DNA from: Candidatus Binatia bacterium
GTDB lineage: Bacteria; Desulfobacterota; Binatia; UBA12015
Direction: 5' to 3'
Length of the DNA stretch: 64,000 nt
Assembly: GCA_029243485.1 (NCBI GenBank)
Contig: JAQWRY010000007.1
Span: forward strand, 62,001 to 126,000
Shown: piece by piece, positions 7,927 to 16,624 of the stretch
Layout: the number at the start of each line of letters is the position of its first letter
How positions within the stretch are numbered: the stretch's first letter is position 1
Made by a program: the position numbers and the translations under genes
Notes under the pieces: generated by a model
Databases searched by the model: none
What the model was told of the DNA's origin: nothing
What the model saw: the letters and a program-made list of their open reading frames with translations, nothing else

Positions 7927-9281
7927 GGGCGGGGGCCGGGGAAGTGGTCGCGGTGGCGCGCCCCGTGTTGGCGTCGATCCTGACGCTCGCGTTGATCTTC
8001 GCGCCGGCAAGCGGGAGAGCGCAGTCGACGCATCGGGCGATCATCGAGCGTGTGGAATGGGAGGTTTCCGACACGGGTGCGCGTGTGATCGTGGTCGTGA
8101 AGGGAAAGGTCGATTACAGCACGCACACCGCCGGCGCCGCGCCGGAGTCGGGCCTGCCGGCACGAGCGTACGTCGATCTGAAGCCGGCGCAGCTCGGCAG
8201 TGCGATCACGCGCGAGCCGATTCCGGTGAACGACCGACTCGTCCGTCGAATTCGAATCGGCCAGTTTAACGAGGATACGACTCGGATCGTCGTCGACCTG
8301 GCCGAGCCTGCGCTCTTCCATGTGACGACCGCGGACCGCCCGGCCCGCTTGATTCTGAAGCTCGTGCCGCCTCGCGGGGGTGCGGGTGCGAAGCCGGCAC
8401 CTCAGCCGCCACCGCGCGCCGCGGCGCCCACGCGCGCGCCGCGAGCGACGCCCCGTAACCGTACCCCGGAACCGTCGCCGAGCCCCTCTCCCCGCCCGAC
8501 GCCGCCGCCGACGCCGGTACCGGCCGCACGTCCCACGCCGTCGCCGCGGCCGTCTCCGTCGCCCTCACCGACGGTGTCGGCGCCGAAGTACACGATCGTC
8601 ATCGACCCGGGGCACGGCGGGAAGGACCCCGGAGCACGTGGTATCACCGGAGACCAGGAGAAGGGAGTTACGCTCGCGATCGCGAAGCTCGTCGCACAAC
8701 GCCTCGAATCGGACCCGCACACCAACGTCGTCCTGACCCGGTCGACGGACGACACGGTGAGCCTGGGGCAGCGCACGGCAATCGCGAACGCACAGGGCGC
8801 GGACCTGTTCGTTTCGATTCATGCGAATGCGAGCGAGAGTGCATCGGCCGTCGGCATCGAGACGTACACCCTGAACAACTCGGACGATCAGGCCACGATC
8901 CGTCTGGCCGCTCTCGAGAACGGCTTGGCGGCGACCGGTGCGGCCCGGGACGAAAGCGACCTCGCCTACATCCTGAGCGACCTCCTACAAACGGGGAAAG
9001 AGGATGAGTCGATCGCCCTTGCCGAGGCTGTGCAGGGCGGGCTGGTCAGCTACCTTGGTGGCAGGTGGAGAAGCGTTGCGGATCTCGGGGTGAAAAGGGG
9101 CCCCTTTTACGTGCTTGTCGGAGCCTACATGCCGTGTGTTCTCGTCGAGGTGGGATTTCTGACGCACCCGACCGAGGGCCAGCGGGTGGCGTCCAAGAAG
9201 TACCAGCGAGATCTGGCCGAGGGGATTACACGTGGCATCCGGCAGTTCCTGAGTTCGGCGGATGCCAGCGCCAATCTCTGA
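7923..9281 (+). CDS. N-acetylmuramoyl-L-alanine amidase, AmiC-like (AMIN + Amidase_3)
   Basis: Periplasmic zinc amidase that removes peptides from peptidoglycan during cell separation. A signal peptide (to about residue 34, PASGRAQS) is followed by an AMIN domain (about 38-140) for localisation to septal wall, a long linker rich in Pro, Ser and Thr (about 145-220), and the Amidase_3 domain (about 222-445). The zinc ligands are visible: His in IDPGHGGKDPG, Glu in DQEKGVTL, His in VSIHANAS; the late catalytic Glu is in VEVGFLTHP. The PSPSPSP-type linker is unusually long and repetitive. The start overlaps the mutS stop and the gene runs close to glnD, so they may be co-expressed. Confidence 0.93.
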   Translation: MRAGAGEVVAVARPVLASILTLALIFAPASGRAQSTHRAIIERVEWEVSDTGARVIVVVKGKVDYSTHTAGAAPESGLPARAYVDLKPAQLGSAITREPIPVNDRLVRRIRIGQFNEDTTRIVVDLAEPALFHVTTADRPARLILKLVPPRGGAGAKPAPQPPPRAAAPTRAPRATPRNRTPEPSPSPSPRPTPPPTPVPAARPTPSPRPSPSPSPTVSAPKYTIVIDPGHGGKDPGARGITGDQEKGVTLAIAKLVAQRLESDPHTNVVLTRSTDDTVSLGQRTAIANAQGADLFVSIHANASESASAVGIETYTLNNSDDQATIRLAALENGLAATGAARDESDLAYILSDLLQTGKEDESIALAEAVQGGLVSYLGGRWRSVADLGVKRGPFYVLVGAYMPCVLVEVGFLTHPTEGQRVASKKYQRDLAEGITRGIRQFLSSADASANL

Positions 9282-9291
9282 GGAGCGGGGC

Positions 9292-12042
9292 GTGACGGCA
9301 TCTTCGAAGCGGGAGCACGATTCGGCGCCGCCGTTCCCGGGCGAAGCCGCGCGTCTTCCTCCGGTGGAAGAGGGCGCTGAACTCGGCGTGATCGCTCGTG
9401 AGTTCGTCTTCGAAACACGCACCCAGGTGCAGGCTTGGCACGACGCCGGCGCGAGCGGCGTGCAGGTCGTGCGAGAGTTCACGAACGCGATCGACCAGCT
9501 CATCGCGTGGCTGCACGATTCGGCCGCAATGAACTACCGAGCGCGCTACGTGCAACTCGACCAGAGCTGCGCCGTCCTGGCCCAGGGGGGCTATGGGCGC
9601 GGGGAACTCAACCCGCGCTCCGACATCGATTTGCTGTTCTTGTACCCCCACAAGATGACGCCGTACGTGGAGACGATCACCGAGACGATCCTCTACGCGC
9701 TGTGGGATACGCGGCTCGCCGTCGGGCACGCGGTCCGGACCGTCAAGGACTGCGTGCGCATCGCCGGTAACGACATCGTTGCCAAGACCGCGTTGATCGA
9801 CGCGCGCTACCTGTGTGGAGATGAGCCGCTCAGCGGGGACTTCTTCCGTGCTCTCGAGCGCGAGATCAAGCCGCGCGCCACGGGGAAGTTCTTTCGAGAG
9901 AAGCTCCGCGAAAGCGAGACGCGTCGGCATACGTACGGCGATTCCGTCTATCTCCTCGAGCCGCAGGTGAAGGAAGGCCAGGGCGGCCTCCGAGATCTGC
10001 ACACCGCGATGTGGATTGCGAAGATCAAGTTCAAGATCGCCGACCTGTGCGAGCTCGCGGTGAAGGGCATCATGAACAGCCAGGAGCTTTCCGACATTGA
10101 AGGCGCACAGGAGTTTCTGTTTCGCGTCCGGAACGCCCTGCATTTCCTGACGGGGACACATCAGGACCAGCTGACGTTCGACCTGCAGGAACCCGTCGCG
10201 GAGAATCTGGGGTATACGGCTTCTGACGGAGACGAGCTGAAGCCCGTCGAGCACTTCCTTCGCGACTACTACCTGCAGGCCACGGCAGTAACGCGATTCG
10301 CGAACGCGATCATCGACCGCACGGTGAACCCGCCGGGGCCGTATCGGCTCATCGGGCGGATGATGGCTCGTACGATTCGGCCGGGCGTGCGGATCGTTGC
10401 AGGGGAGTTGGACGTGATCGAGTCCGACTTGTTCGAGCGAGATCCGATCGAGCTCGTGCGCGTGTTGGCGGACGCGCAGCGCCACGGAGTGAAGATCGCG
10501 CCGAACCTCGCGGACCTAATGCGGCGGGAGGCGAGTCTCCTCGGCGAAGAGCAGCGCGCGGACCCGGAGCTGGCCAAAGCGTTCTTCGGGGTCCTTCGTA
10601 GCCCATACCGCGTCTACGAGACTCTGCACGAGATGCACAAGCTCGGCGTGCTCGCGCAGGTCATGCCCGAGTGGGCGCACCTGCTGTGTCTCGTGCTGCA
10701 CGACTACTACCACATCTATACCGTCGATGAGCATTCGCTCATGGGAATCCGCGAGCTCGAGCGGCTCCGGTCGGGAGAACGCGCGGAGGCCTTGCCTCTC
10801 CTCACCGACGTCATGCGGCTCGTGGACAAGGTCGAGCTCCTGTTCCTCGGCATGATGTTGCACGACATCGGCAAGGGAATGGGCGGGCAGCATTCCGAGA
10901 AGGGAGCGGTCCTCGCCCGCGACATCGCGACTCGATTCGGACTGAACGAGGATGATGCGAACGAGCTCGAGTTCATGGTGCGCAACCACCTGGTGCTCTC
11001 GCATCTCGCCCAGCGTCGCGACATTCACGACGAGAAGCTGGTCACGGAGGTCGCGCGGATGGTCGGCAGTCCGGAATCGCTCAAGCGGCTCTACCTCATG
11101 ACGTACGCCGACATGCGGGCGACCGGGCCGAAGGTCTGGAACAACTGGAAGGACATGCTCCTCGGCGAGACTTACATGCGGGTCAACGAGGTCTTCGAGC
11201 GAGGCTTCGAGCCCGAGGGCCGCGGCGAGCGGGTGGCGCGAATCCAGGCGCGAGTGCGAGGCCGGGTGCACGCCGACGACGGAGACGATGCGGCAACGCG
11301 ATTCGATGACTTCGTGGCGTCGATGCCCGATACGTACTTCCTTCGCACGCCCGAGCATCTGATCTCGAAGGATGCCGAGCTGGTGGAGCGGTGTCGTGCC
11401 GACGGCGGGCTGGCGCTACGTGTGACCCACTACGACGAACGGGAGTTCACCGGCTTCACGGTTGCGGTTGCGAACTGCCCGGGCCTGTTCGCGAATCTCA
11501 CGGGGGTATTGGTCGCGAGCGGGATGAACATCGTCGGCGCCCGGATCTCCACGTCGACGGACGGAATCGCAGTCGACTCCTTCCGAATCTCGCACCTCGA
11601 TCGTCGAGAGATCGTGGTTGACGACGAGCGGTGGGAGCGCGTCGAGCGCCTCCTGAAGGAGGTTCTCGCCGGTGAGACGTCGCTCGATGAGTTGGTCGCG
11701 CGCGCGAAAAAGCCGGGCCTGCTCGATACTCGAAAGCAGCGGCCGGCCGCCCACGGGGTAGGCGTCGACAACGCGGCTTCGGACGGCTTCACTATCATTG
11801 AGGTGTTCGGTCGCGACCGCGTGGGCTTGTTGTATGATATCGCCGACGCACTGAACCGTCTCGGCATCGAGATTCACCTCGCTAAGATCTCGACCGCCGT
11901 CGACCAGGTTCTCGACGTATTCTACGTGACCGAGCCCGCCGGCGAAAAATGCGCACGCGACAACGAGATTCGCGCCGTGCTCGAGCCGATCGTGCGAGCG
12001 GGTTTGGACGAGCCGTCCGAGTCGATCCCGAGCGTCAGGTGA
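9292..12042 (+). CDS. glnD: Bifunctional PII uridylyltransferase / uridylyl-removing enzyme GlnD
   Basis: Nitrogen sensor that adds UMP to PII proteins under nitrogen limitation and removes it when glutamine is high. Domain order is typical: nucleotidyltransferase with GGYGRGELNPRSDIDLLF (about residues 99-116), the GlnD linker, an HD domain with MLHDIGKGMGGQHSEKG, and two ACT domains (FTGFTVAVANCPGLFANL and EVFGRDRVGLLYDIADAL) that bind glutamine. About 916 residues, close to family size. I choose GTG 9292 because AGGAG lies six bases before it; an in-frame ATG at 9262 sits inside the amidase gene without such a site. The PII target GlnK is encoded at 55063-55401 with the modifiable Tyr51. 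Confidence 0.95.
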   Translation: MTASSKREHDSAPPFPGEAARLPPVEEGAELGVIAREFVFETRTQVQAWHDAGASGVQVVREFTNAIDQLIAWLHDSAAMNYRARYVQLDQSCAVLAQGGYGRGELNPRSDIDLLFLYPHKMTPYVETITETILYALWDTRLAVGHAVRTVKDCVRIAGNDIVAKTALIDARYLCGDEPLSGDFFRALEREIKPRATGKFFREKLRESETRRHTYGDSVYLLEPQVKEGQGGLRDLHTAMWIAKIKFKIADLCELAVKGIMNSQELSDIEGAQEFLFRVRNALHFLTGTHQDQLTFDLQEPVAENLGYTASDGDELKPVEHFLRDYYLQATAVTRFANAIIDRTVNPPGPYRLIGRMMARTIRPGVRIVAGELDVIESDLFERDPIELVRVLADAQRHGVKIAPNLADLMRREASLLGEEQRADPELAKAFFGVLRSPYRVYETLHEMHKLGVLAQVMPEWAHLLCLVLHDYYHIYTVDEHSLMGIRELERLRSGERAEALPLLTDVMRLVDKVELLFLGMMLHDIGKGMGGQHSEKGAVLARDIATRFGLNEDDANELEFMVRNHLVLSHLAQRRDIHDEKLVTEVARMVGSPESLKRLYLMTYADMRATGPKVWNNWKDMLLGETYMRVNEVFERGFEPEGRGERVARIQARVRGRVHADDGDDAATRFDDFVASMPDTYFLRTPEHLISKDAELVERCRADGGLALRVTHYDEREFTGFTVAVANCPGLFANLTGVLVASGMNIVGARISTSTDGIAVDSFRISHLDRREIVVDDERWERVERLLKEVLAGETSLDELVARAKKPGLLDTRKQRPAAHGVGVDNAASDGFTIIEVFGRDRVGLLYDIADALNRLGIEIHLAKISTAVDQVLDVFYVTEPAGEKCARDNEIRAVLEPIVRAGLDEPSESIPSVR

Positions 12043-12049
12043 GCGCCGC

Positions 12050-12979
12050 GTGGACCTCGACCAGCTGATCGACCGCCACCTTACGCGTCTCCGAGCGGAG
12101 GTCGGCGTGTCGCCGCATACGCACAAGGCCTACGCGGATGATCTCGCAAGATTCGCGAAGTTCGCACAGGACGAATTCTCGATCAGTACCGCAGAGGCGG
12201 TCGGCCGGGAGCTGGTTCTCTGCTTTCAGGCGGCCGAGGCGGATCGTGGGATCGGCGCCCGCACCCAGGCCCGGCGGTTGTCGGCCCTGCGCGGCCTTTT
12301 TCGGTTTGCCACCAGCGAGGGTGTGGTCGACGAGAGCCCTCTGGCGGATTTGAAGCAGCCGCGGCAGCGACGGCGCCTGCCGTCGACGTTGAGCGAGAAG
12401 GACGTCGAGCGCCTTCTCGACGCGACCGACCGGACCAAGACCCCGCTGCGGGATCGCGCCCTTCTGGAGATCCTGTACGGGAGCGGGTTGAGGGTGACGG
12501 AGGCTCTCGGGCTCACGATGGACCGCGTTCACATGAGCGATTCCGCGTTGCGGGTGGTCGGAAAGGGCGACCGGGAGCGGGTGGTGCCGCTCGGGCGACC
12601 TTCGAAGCGCGCTCTCGAGCGGTACGTGGAATCCGAGCGCCCTCGGTTGCAGCGGGCCGGGCCACGGCAGGAGGTGTTCCTCTCGCCACGCGGGAACAAG
12701 CTCTCGCGGCAGGCGATCTTCGCTCTGGTGCGAAGGCTCGCGGAGGCGGCGGGTCTGGAGAGCGCACCATCGCCCCATGGTCTGAGGCACGCCTTCGCCA
12801 CGCATCTGGTGGAGCGCGGTGCGGACCTCCGGGCCGTGCAGTCTCTGCTCGGGCATGCGAGCATCTCGACGACCGAGGTCTACACGCACGTGAGTCGGGC
12901 GCATCTGCGAGATGTGCACGGGAAACATCATCCCCGTGAGCGTGGTTGGAGTGGGCCGGCGGGGAGGAAGAGGACGTGA
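12050..12979 (+). CDS. Xer-type tyrosine recombinase
   Basis: Site-specific recombinase of the XerC/XerD type that resolves chromosome dimers at dif. The N-terminal SAM-like core-binding domain (about 1-100) is followed by the catalytic domain with the full set of residues: R148 (GSGLRVTE), K172 (VVGKGDR), H243 and R246 (PHGLRHAFATHL), H269 (LLGHASIS) and nucleophile Y278 (TEVYTHVS). 309 residues; the last 20 are basic and Gly-rich beyond the usual end. GTG 12050 is the start, seven bases after the glnD stop. No integron or phage context is seen, so a housekeeping role is likely. XerC versus XerD cannot be decided by eye. Confidence 0.92.
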   Translation: MDLDQLIDRHLTRLRAEVGVSPHTHKAYADDLARFAKFAQDEFSISTAEAVGRELVLCFQAAEADRGIGARTQARRLSALRGLFRFATSEGVVDESPLADLKQPRQRRRLPSTLSEKDVERLLDATDRTKTPLRDRALLEILYGSGLRVTEALGLTMDRVHMSDSALRVVGKGDRERVVPLGRPSKRALERYVESERPRLQRAGPRQEVFLSPRGNKLSRQAIFALVRRLAEAAGLESAPSPHGLRHAFATHLVERGADLRAVQSLLGHASISTTEVYTHVSRAHLRDVHGKHHPRERGWSGPAGRKRT

Positions 12980-13971
12980 GCACGAACAAAGCGGACGGGA
13001 TCGTCGTGAGTGGGATGCGGCCGACGGGGAAGCTTCACCTCGGTCATCTGTTGGGGACCCTGCGGAACTGGGAGTCGCTCCAGGATCGCTTCGAGTGCTA
13101 CTTCTTCGTGGCCGATTGGCACGTACTCACGACCGACTACGAGAAGCCGGAGCACATTTCGGACTTCTCCATCGAGATGGTGACCGATTGGCTCGCAGCA
13201 GGCATCGATCCCGAGCGCTGCGTGATCTTCCGGCAGTCGGCGATCCACGAACACGCCGAACTCGCGCTCCTCTTCGGGATGTTCACGCCCGTGAGTTGGC
13301 TCGAGCGAAATCCGACCTACAAAGAGCAGCGATCCCAGATGGAAGGTCGGGATCTCTCGACATTCGGTTTTCTCGGTTACCCCGTGCTGCAGGCGGCGGA
13401 CATCCTGCTGTACAAGGGCTCCCGGGTTCCGGTTGGTGAGGACCAGGTCCCGCACGTCGAGCTCACGCGGGACATCGCGCGGCGATTCAACAACTACTAC
13501 GGCGCGATCCTGCCCGAGCCGGAGGCGCTTCTCTCGCCGTCGCCGCGGGTGCCGGGGACCGACGGTCGGAAGATGAGCAAGAGCTACGGGAACGCGATCT
13601 CACTCGATGAGGATCCGGCCTCGATCGAGAAGCGTCTCGGTCGAATGACGACGGACCCCAGGCGGGCTCGACTAACGGATCCCGGCGACCCGAAAGACTG
13701 TCCCGCCTTCCAGCTCCACCAGATCTACTGCACGCCCGAGGAGATCAAGACTGTCACCGAGGGCTGCAAGACCGCAGGCATCGGTTGTCTCGACTGCAAG
13801 AAGGTCATGATCAAGCACGTCCTGGCGGAGTTGGAGCCCTTCCGCGAGAGGCGGGCCGAGTTCGCGGCGAAGCCGGAGCGCGTGCGTGAGATCGTCGCGG
13901 CGGGGACCGAGAAGGCGAAGCGCGTGGCCCAGGAGACCATGCGCGAGGTTCGCGCCGCCGTTGGGATCTGA
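12976..13971 (+). CDS. trpS: Tryptophanyl-tRNA synthetase
   Basis: Class I aminoacyl-tRNA synthetase that charges tRNA-Trp. It shows the HIGH-type motif GKLHLGHLLGT near the N terminus and the KMSKS loop as GRKMSKSYGNAI, plus ADWHVLTTDY and VPVGEDQVPHVELTRDIA of the tryptophan pocket. About 331 residues, the usual size. GTG 12976 overlaps the stop of the recombinase gene (GTGA) and is preceded by GAGGAAGAGGA, so it is preferred to an upstream in-frame start. A cysteine-rich segment (GCKTAGIGCLDCKK, about 262-275) lies in the anticodon-binding region and occurs in a subset of bacterial TrpRS. Confidence 0.95.
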   Translation: MSTNKADGIVVSGMRPTGKLHLGHLLGTLRNWESLQDRFECYFFVADWHVLTTDYEKPEHISDFSIEMVTDWLAAGIDPERCVIFRQSAIHEHAELALLFGMFTPVSWLERNPTYKEQRSQMEGRDLSTFGFLGYPVLQAADILLYKGSRVPVGEDQVPHVELTRDIARRFNNYYGAILPEPEALLSPSPRVPGTDGRKMSKSYGNAISLDEDPASIEKRLGRMTTDPRRARLTDPGDPKDCPAFQLHQIYCTPEEIKTVTEGCKTAGIGCLDCKKVMIKHVLAELEPFRERRAEFAAKPERVREIVAAGTEKAKRVAQETMREVRAAVGI

Positions 13972-13982
13972 GCCACGGGTCT

Positions 13983-14001
13983 TCGGCCTCGCCGAGGCCG
14001 A
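13983..14001 (+). terminator. GC-rich hairpin after trpS, possible terminator
   Basis: An 8-bp perfect stem (TCGGCCTC / GAGGCCGA) with a GCC loop lies 12 bases after the trpS stop. There is no following T-run, so it could be a pause or RNA-stability element instead of an intrinsic terminator. It separates trpS from scpA by a 100-base gap. Confidence 0.4.
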
Positions 14002-14071
14002 GAGGGCCGCCCCGCGGCGCGGGACGCTCGCACCCCGGGGAGATCCTATGCTACGTTGACGCCGGTTCCGC

Positions 14072-14851
14072 ATGGCCGAAAATCTTACCGTCAAGCTCGA
14101 AGAGTTCGAGGGGCCGCTCGACCTCCTGCTTCATTTGATCAAGAAGCACGAGATCGATCTGTACAACATCCGCGTCGCCTCGATCACCGACCAATACCTC
14201 GCGTCGCTCGCCGCCGCGCGTGACCTGAACCTCGACGTAGCCGGTGAATTCCTGGTGATGGCCGCGACGCTGATTTACCTGAAGTCGCGGGCCCTCCTGC
14301 CGCCCGAAGAGCAGGACGAGCTGGAAGACGAAGAGCCTCTCGACCCCGAGCAGCAGCTCATCGAGCAGCTCCTGGAGCACGAGCGCTTCCAGAAGGCCGG
14401 TGCGGCCCTGGCGGCCGGGCCGGTTCTCGGTCGAGACGTTTTCCGTCGGACCGTCATGGAGGCGGCCCCCGGGGAGTTCGTCGCGGCCCCGGCGCCCCTC
14501 ACCATGGGCGACCTCCTGTCGGCCCTCGAGCGGGTTCTCGAGCGGCGGGCGCGGGCGATCGTCCATGAGGTCATCGGCGAACGGCTCAGTATTCGAGACG
14601 GGATCGAGCTGACGCTGGAGCGGCTACAGACGATGCGGCGGTGCACGTTCGACGAGCTTTTCCCGGAGCAGGCGTCGCGCATGCGAATCATCGTGACGTT
14701 CCTGGGCATTCTGGAGCTGATCAAGCACGGTGCGGTCATGGCCGTGCAGGGCGAGAACTACGGAGAAATCAACATCGAGCTCGTGCGGGATGTCGACGCG
14801 AATCGGATGCTGGAATTCGAGTTGGATGATGAGGAGGAGCTGGCCCAATGA
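14072..14851 (+). CDS. scpA: Segregation and condensation protein ScpA
   Basis: Kleisin subunit of the bacterial condensin complex; it bridges the SMC heads and binds ScpB. The N terminus shows the family signature FEGPLDLLLHLIKKHEIDLYNI, then the middle YLASLAAARDLNLDVAGEFLVMAATLIYLKSRALLP, an acidic linker, and the C-terminal winged helix (TFLGILELIKHGAV, QGENYGEINIEL). 259 residues, normal length. Its stop overlaps the scpB start (ATGA), the classic scpAB arrangement. No smc gene is in the window. The start at ATG 14072 fits the homology; the upstream site is weak. Confidence 0.95.
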   Translation: MAENLTVKLEEFEGPLDLLLHLIKKHEIDLYNIRVASITDQYLASLAAARDLNLDVAGEFLVMAATLIYLKSRALLPPEEQDELEDEEPLDPEQQLIEQLLEHERFQKAGAALAAGPVLGRDVFRRTVMEAAPGEFVAAPAPLTMGDLLSALERVLERRARAIVHEVIGERLSIRDGIELTLERLQTMRRCTFDELFPEQASRMRIIVTFLGILELIKHGAVMAVQGENYGEINIELVRDVDANRMLEFELDDEEELAQ

Positions 14852-15915
14852 GTAGGCGGAAGTCGCGCCTGAAGAAGAAGGCCGTCGAGACGCAAGCCCC
14901 TGAGGCGACGTCCGAAGAGACCGACGGCGGCACTGAAGCTTCAGCGGAGGAGCAGGTCGAGGCTTCGAGTGAGGCGTCGGAGCAGACATCTGCCTTGAGT
15001 GGCGACGCGGCGGCAGAAGCGGCCGGCGACGAATCGAGCGTGGGCGACGACGGCGCGGAGGCCGCGTTGGAAGACGGGACTGGAGACGAGGCCGAAATCG
15101 AGCTTCCACCTCTCGTGGCGGTGCTCGAGGCAGCGCTATTTGCCTCCGCCGAGCCCGTGCCCCTCACGCGTCTCACGCGCGTGCTCGGCGCGTGGAACCG
15201 TGACCAGGTCGTTGCCGGATTGAAGGAACTCGGGGAGCGTCAGGAGCGCGAAGGAAGCGGTATGCGGGTCGTCGAGACTGCCGGCGGGTTCCAGCTTCGC
15301 TCGCTCTCGGAGTATGCGCCCTGGGTCCGGAAGTTCTTCACGGAGAAGCCGCCGCGCCTGTCCCGTGCCGTCCTCGAGACCCTGGCGGTCGTCGCCTACC
15401 GACAGCCGGCCACGCGCGGCGAGGTGGAAGCGGTCCGCGGCGTGAATTGTGACGCTGTCCTGGGCGCGCTGACGGCTCGGGGCCTCGTGCAGGTCATCGG
15501 ACGCCGCCAATCGCCGGGGCGCCCGGTGGAGTATGGAACCACGCAGGAGTTCCTCGAGCTGTTCAGCTTGAAGGAACTGGCGGAGCTTCCACCCTTGCCG
15601 GACGCTTCCTCACTGGCGAACCTGATTGACGACGCACGACTCGAAGAAGAGGTCGAAGCCGCGGGCAGCGAGGGAGACCTCGACGCCTCCGAACCGGCGG
15701 TCGAACCGGCCGACGAGAACCTGGACGGGACCACCGATGGACAGGAAGCCGCAGCCGCGGAAGAAAACGAAGCCGACGGCGCCCACGACGGAGCGACTGC
15801 AGAAGATTCTGAGCCAAGCGGGGATCGCCTCCCGGAGATCAGCGGAGGAGCTGATTCGGGAGGGGAGGGTTCGGGTCAACGGGAAGGTGATTCAAGAGCT
15901 GGGAGCGAAGGCTGA
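14848..15915 (+). CDS. scpB: Segregation and condensation protein ScpB
   Basis: Winged-helix partner of ScpA in the SMC condensin complex. The conserved core runs from about residue 90 to 250 (VAVLEAALFASAEPVPLTRL ... VLETLAVVAYRQPATRGEVEAVRGV ... GRPVEYGTTQEFLELF). It is flanked by acidic, low-complexity tails: an N-terminal one of about 85 residues rich in Glu, Ala and Ser, and a C-terminal one of about 100 residues. The last 60 residues are read from the same DNA as the start of the next gene, in another frame (15737-15915). The tail is not needed for the fold, so its coding value is uncertain; the core is sure. About 355 residues against 200-280 for most ScpB. Confidence 0.92.
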   Translation: MSRRKSRLKKKAVETQAPEATSEETDGGTEASAEEQVEASSEASEQTSALSGDAAAEAAGDESSVGDDGAEAALEDGTGDEAEIELPPLVAVLEAALFASAEPVPLTRLTRVLGAWNRDQVVAGLKELGERQEREGSGMRVVETAGGFQLRSLSEYAPWVRKFFTEKPPRLSRAVLETLAVVAYRQPATRGEVEAVRGVNCDAVLGALTARGLVQVIGRRQSPGRPVEYGTTQEFLELFSLKELAELPPLPDASSLANLIDDARLEEEVEAAGSEGDLDASEPAVEPADENLDGTTDGQEAAAAEENEADGAHDGATAEDSEPSGDRLPEISGGADSGGEGSGQREGDSRAGSEG

Positions 15916-16624
15916 CCCGGTTCAGGATCGGATCACCGTCGATGGTCGCGCGACGGTACCCGAGCGCCTTCGCTACGTCGCGTACCACAAGCCGGTAGGC
16001 GTCGTGAGTTCGATGGCCGACCCGCAGGGGCGGCCGTGCATCGGGGACGTGGCGAAGCGTCTGAAGTCGCATCTCTTTCCGGTCGGCCGGCTCGACTACG
16101 ACTCGAGTGGCCTGGTCCTGCTGACCAACGATGGCGAGGTTGCGCAACGCGTGACGCATCCGAAGTATCAGCTCCCGAAGATCTACCGCGTGAAGGTCCG
16201 AGGGCATCCCGACGAGAAGGCGCTGCTGCGGCTGCGGAATGGGCTTCGCCTTGCTGACGGACTCACGGCGCCGGCGGGCGTGGCCGTCGAAGGGAAGCTC
16301 GAGAACAAGGCGCGACTTCGTGTCACGTTACGCGAGGGGCGGCAGCGGCAGATCCGGCGCATGATGGACGCGGTCGGTCACTCCGTCGACAAGCTATCGC
16401 GCGTTTCCATCGGTCCCGTGAAGCTCGGTACGCTGACTCCGGGGGCCACTCGAGAGCTCACCGATCGCGAGGTGATCGCACTGCGCGCAGCCGTCCGTGT
16501 CGAAGGCGGCGCGCCGAGCGCGCCCGAGCGCGTCGTTCCCGAGCGCCCGGTCAAGAAGAGAACTTCAGTACCTCGGGGTACCGCTTCCGCCACGTCGCGT
16601 ACTCAGCGTCGCCCGCGTCGCTGA
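15737..16624 (+). CDS. 23S rRNA pseudouridine synthase, RluB/RsuA family
   Basis: Converts a uridine of ribosomal RNA to pseudouridine. After a short basic start (MDRKPQPRKKTK) an S4 RNA-binding domain is seen (RLQKILSQAGIASRRSAEEL), then the catalytic domain with VGRLDYDSSGLVLLTNDGE, whose Asp is the catalytic residue, and REGRQRQIRRMMDAVGH near the end. I choose ATG 15737; earlier in-frame starts lie deeper inside scpB. The gene overlaps scpB by 179 bases in a different frame and overlaps the convergent FGGY kinase gene by 74 bases at its 3' end. The basic, Arg-rich last 25 codons are thus antisense to the kinase C terminus. The RluB label is by similarity; the exact target uridine is not known. 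Confidence 0.9.
   Translation: MDRKPQPRKKTKPTAPTTERLQKILSQAGIASRRSAEELIREGRVRVNGKVIQELGAKADPVQDRITVDGRATVPERLRYVAYHKPVGVVSSMADPQGRPCIGDVAKRLKSHLFPVGRLDYDSSGLVLLTNDGEVAQRVTHPKYQLPKIYRVKVRGHPDEKALLRLRNGLRLADGLTAPAGVAVEGKLENKARLRVTLREGRQRQIRRMMDAVGHSVDKLSRVSIGPVKLGTLTPGATRELTDREVIALRAAVRVEGGAPSAPERVVPERPVKKRTSVPRGTASATSRTQRRPRR

Noticed and set aside
12050-12979. Phage or integron integrase
   Set aside because: The recombinase lies between housekeeping genes with no att or cassette structure; Xer fits better.
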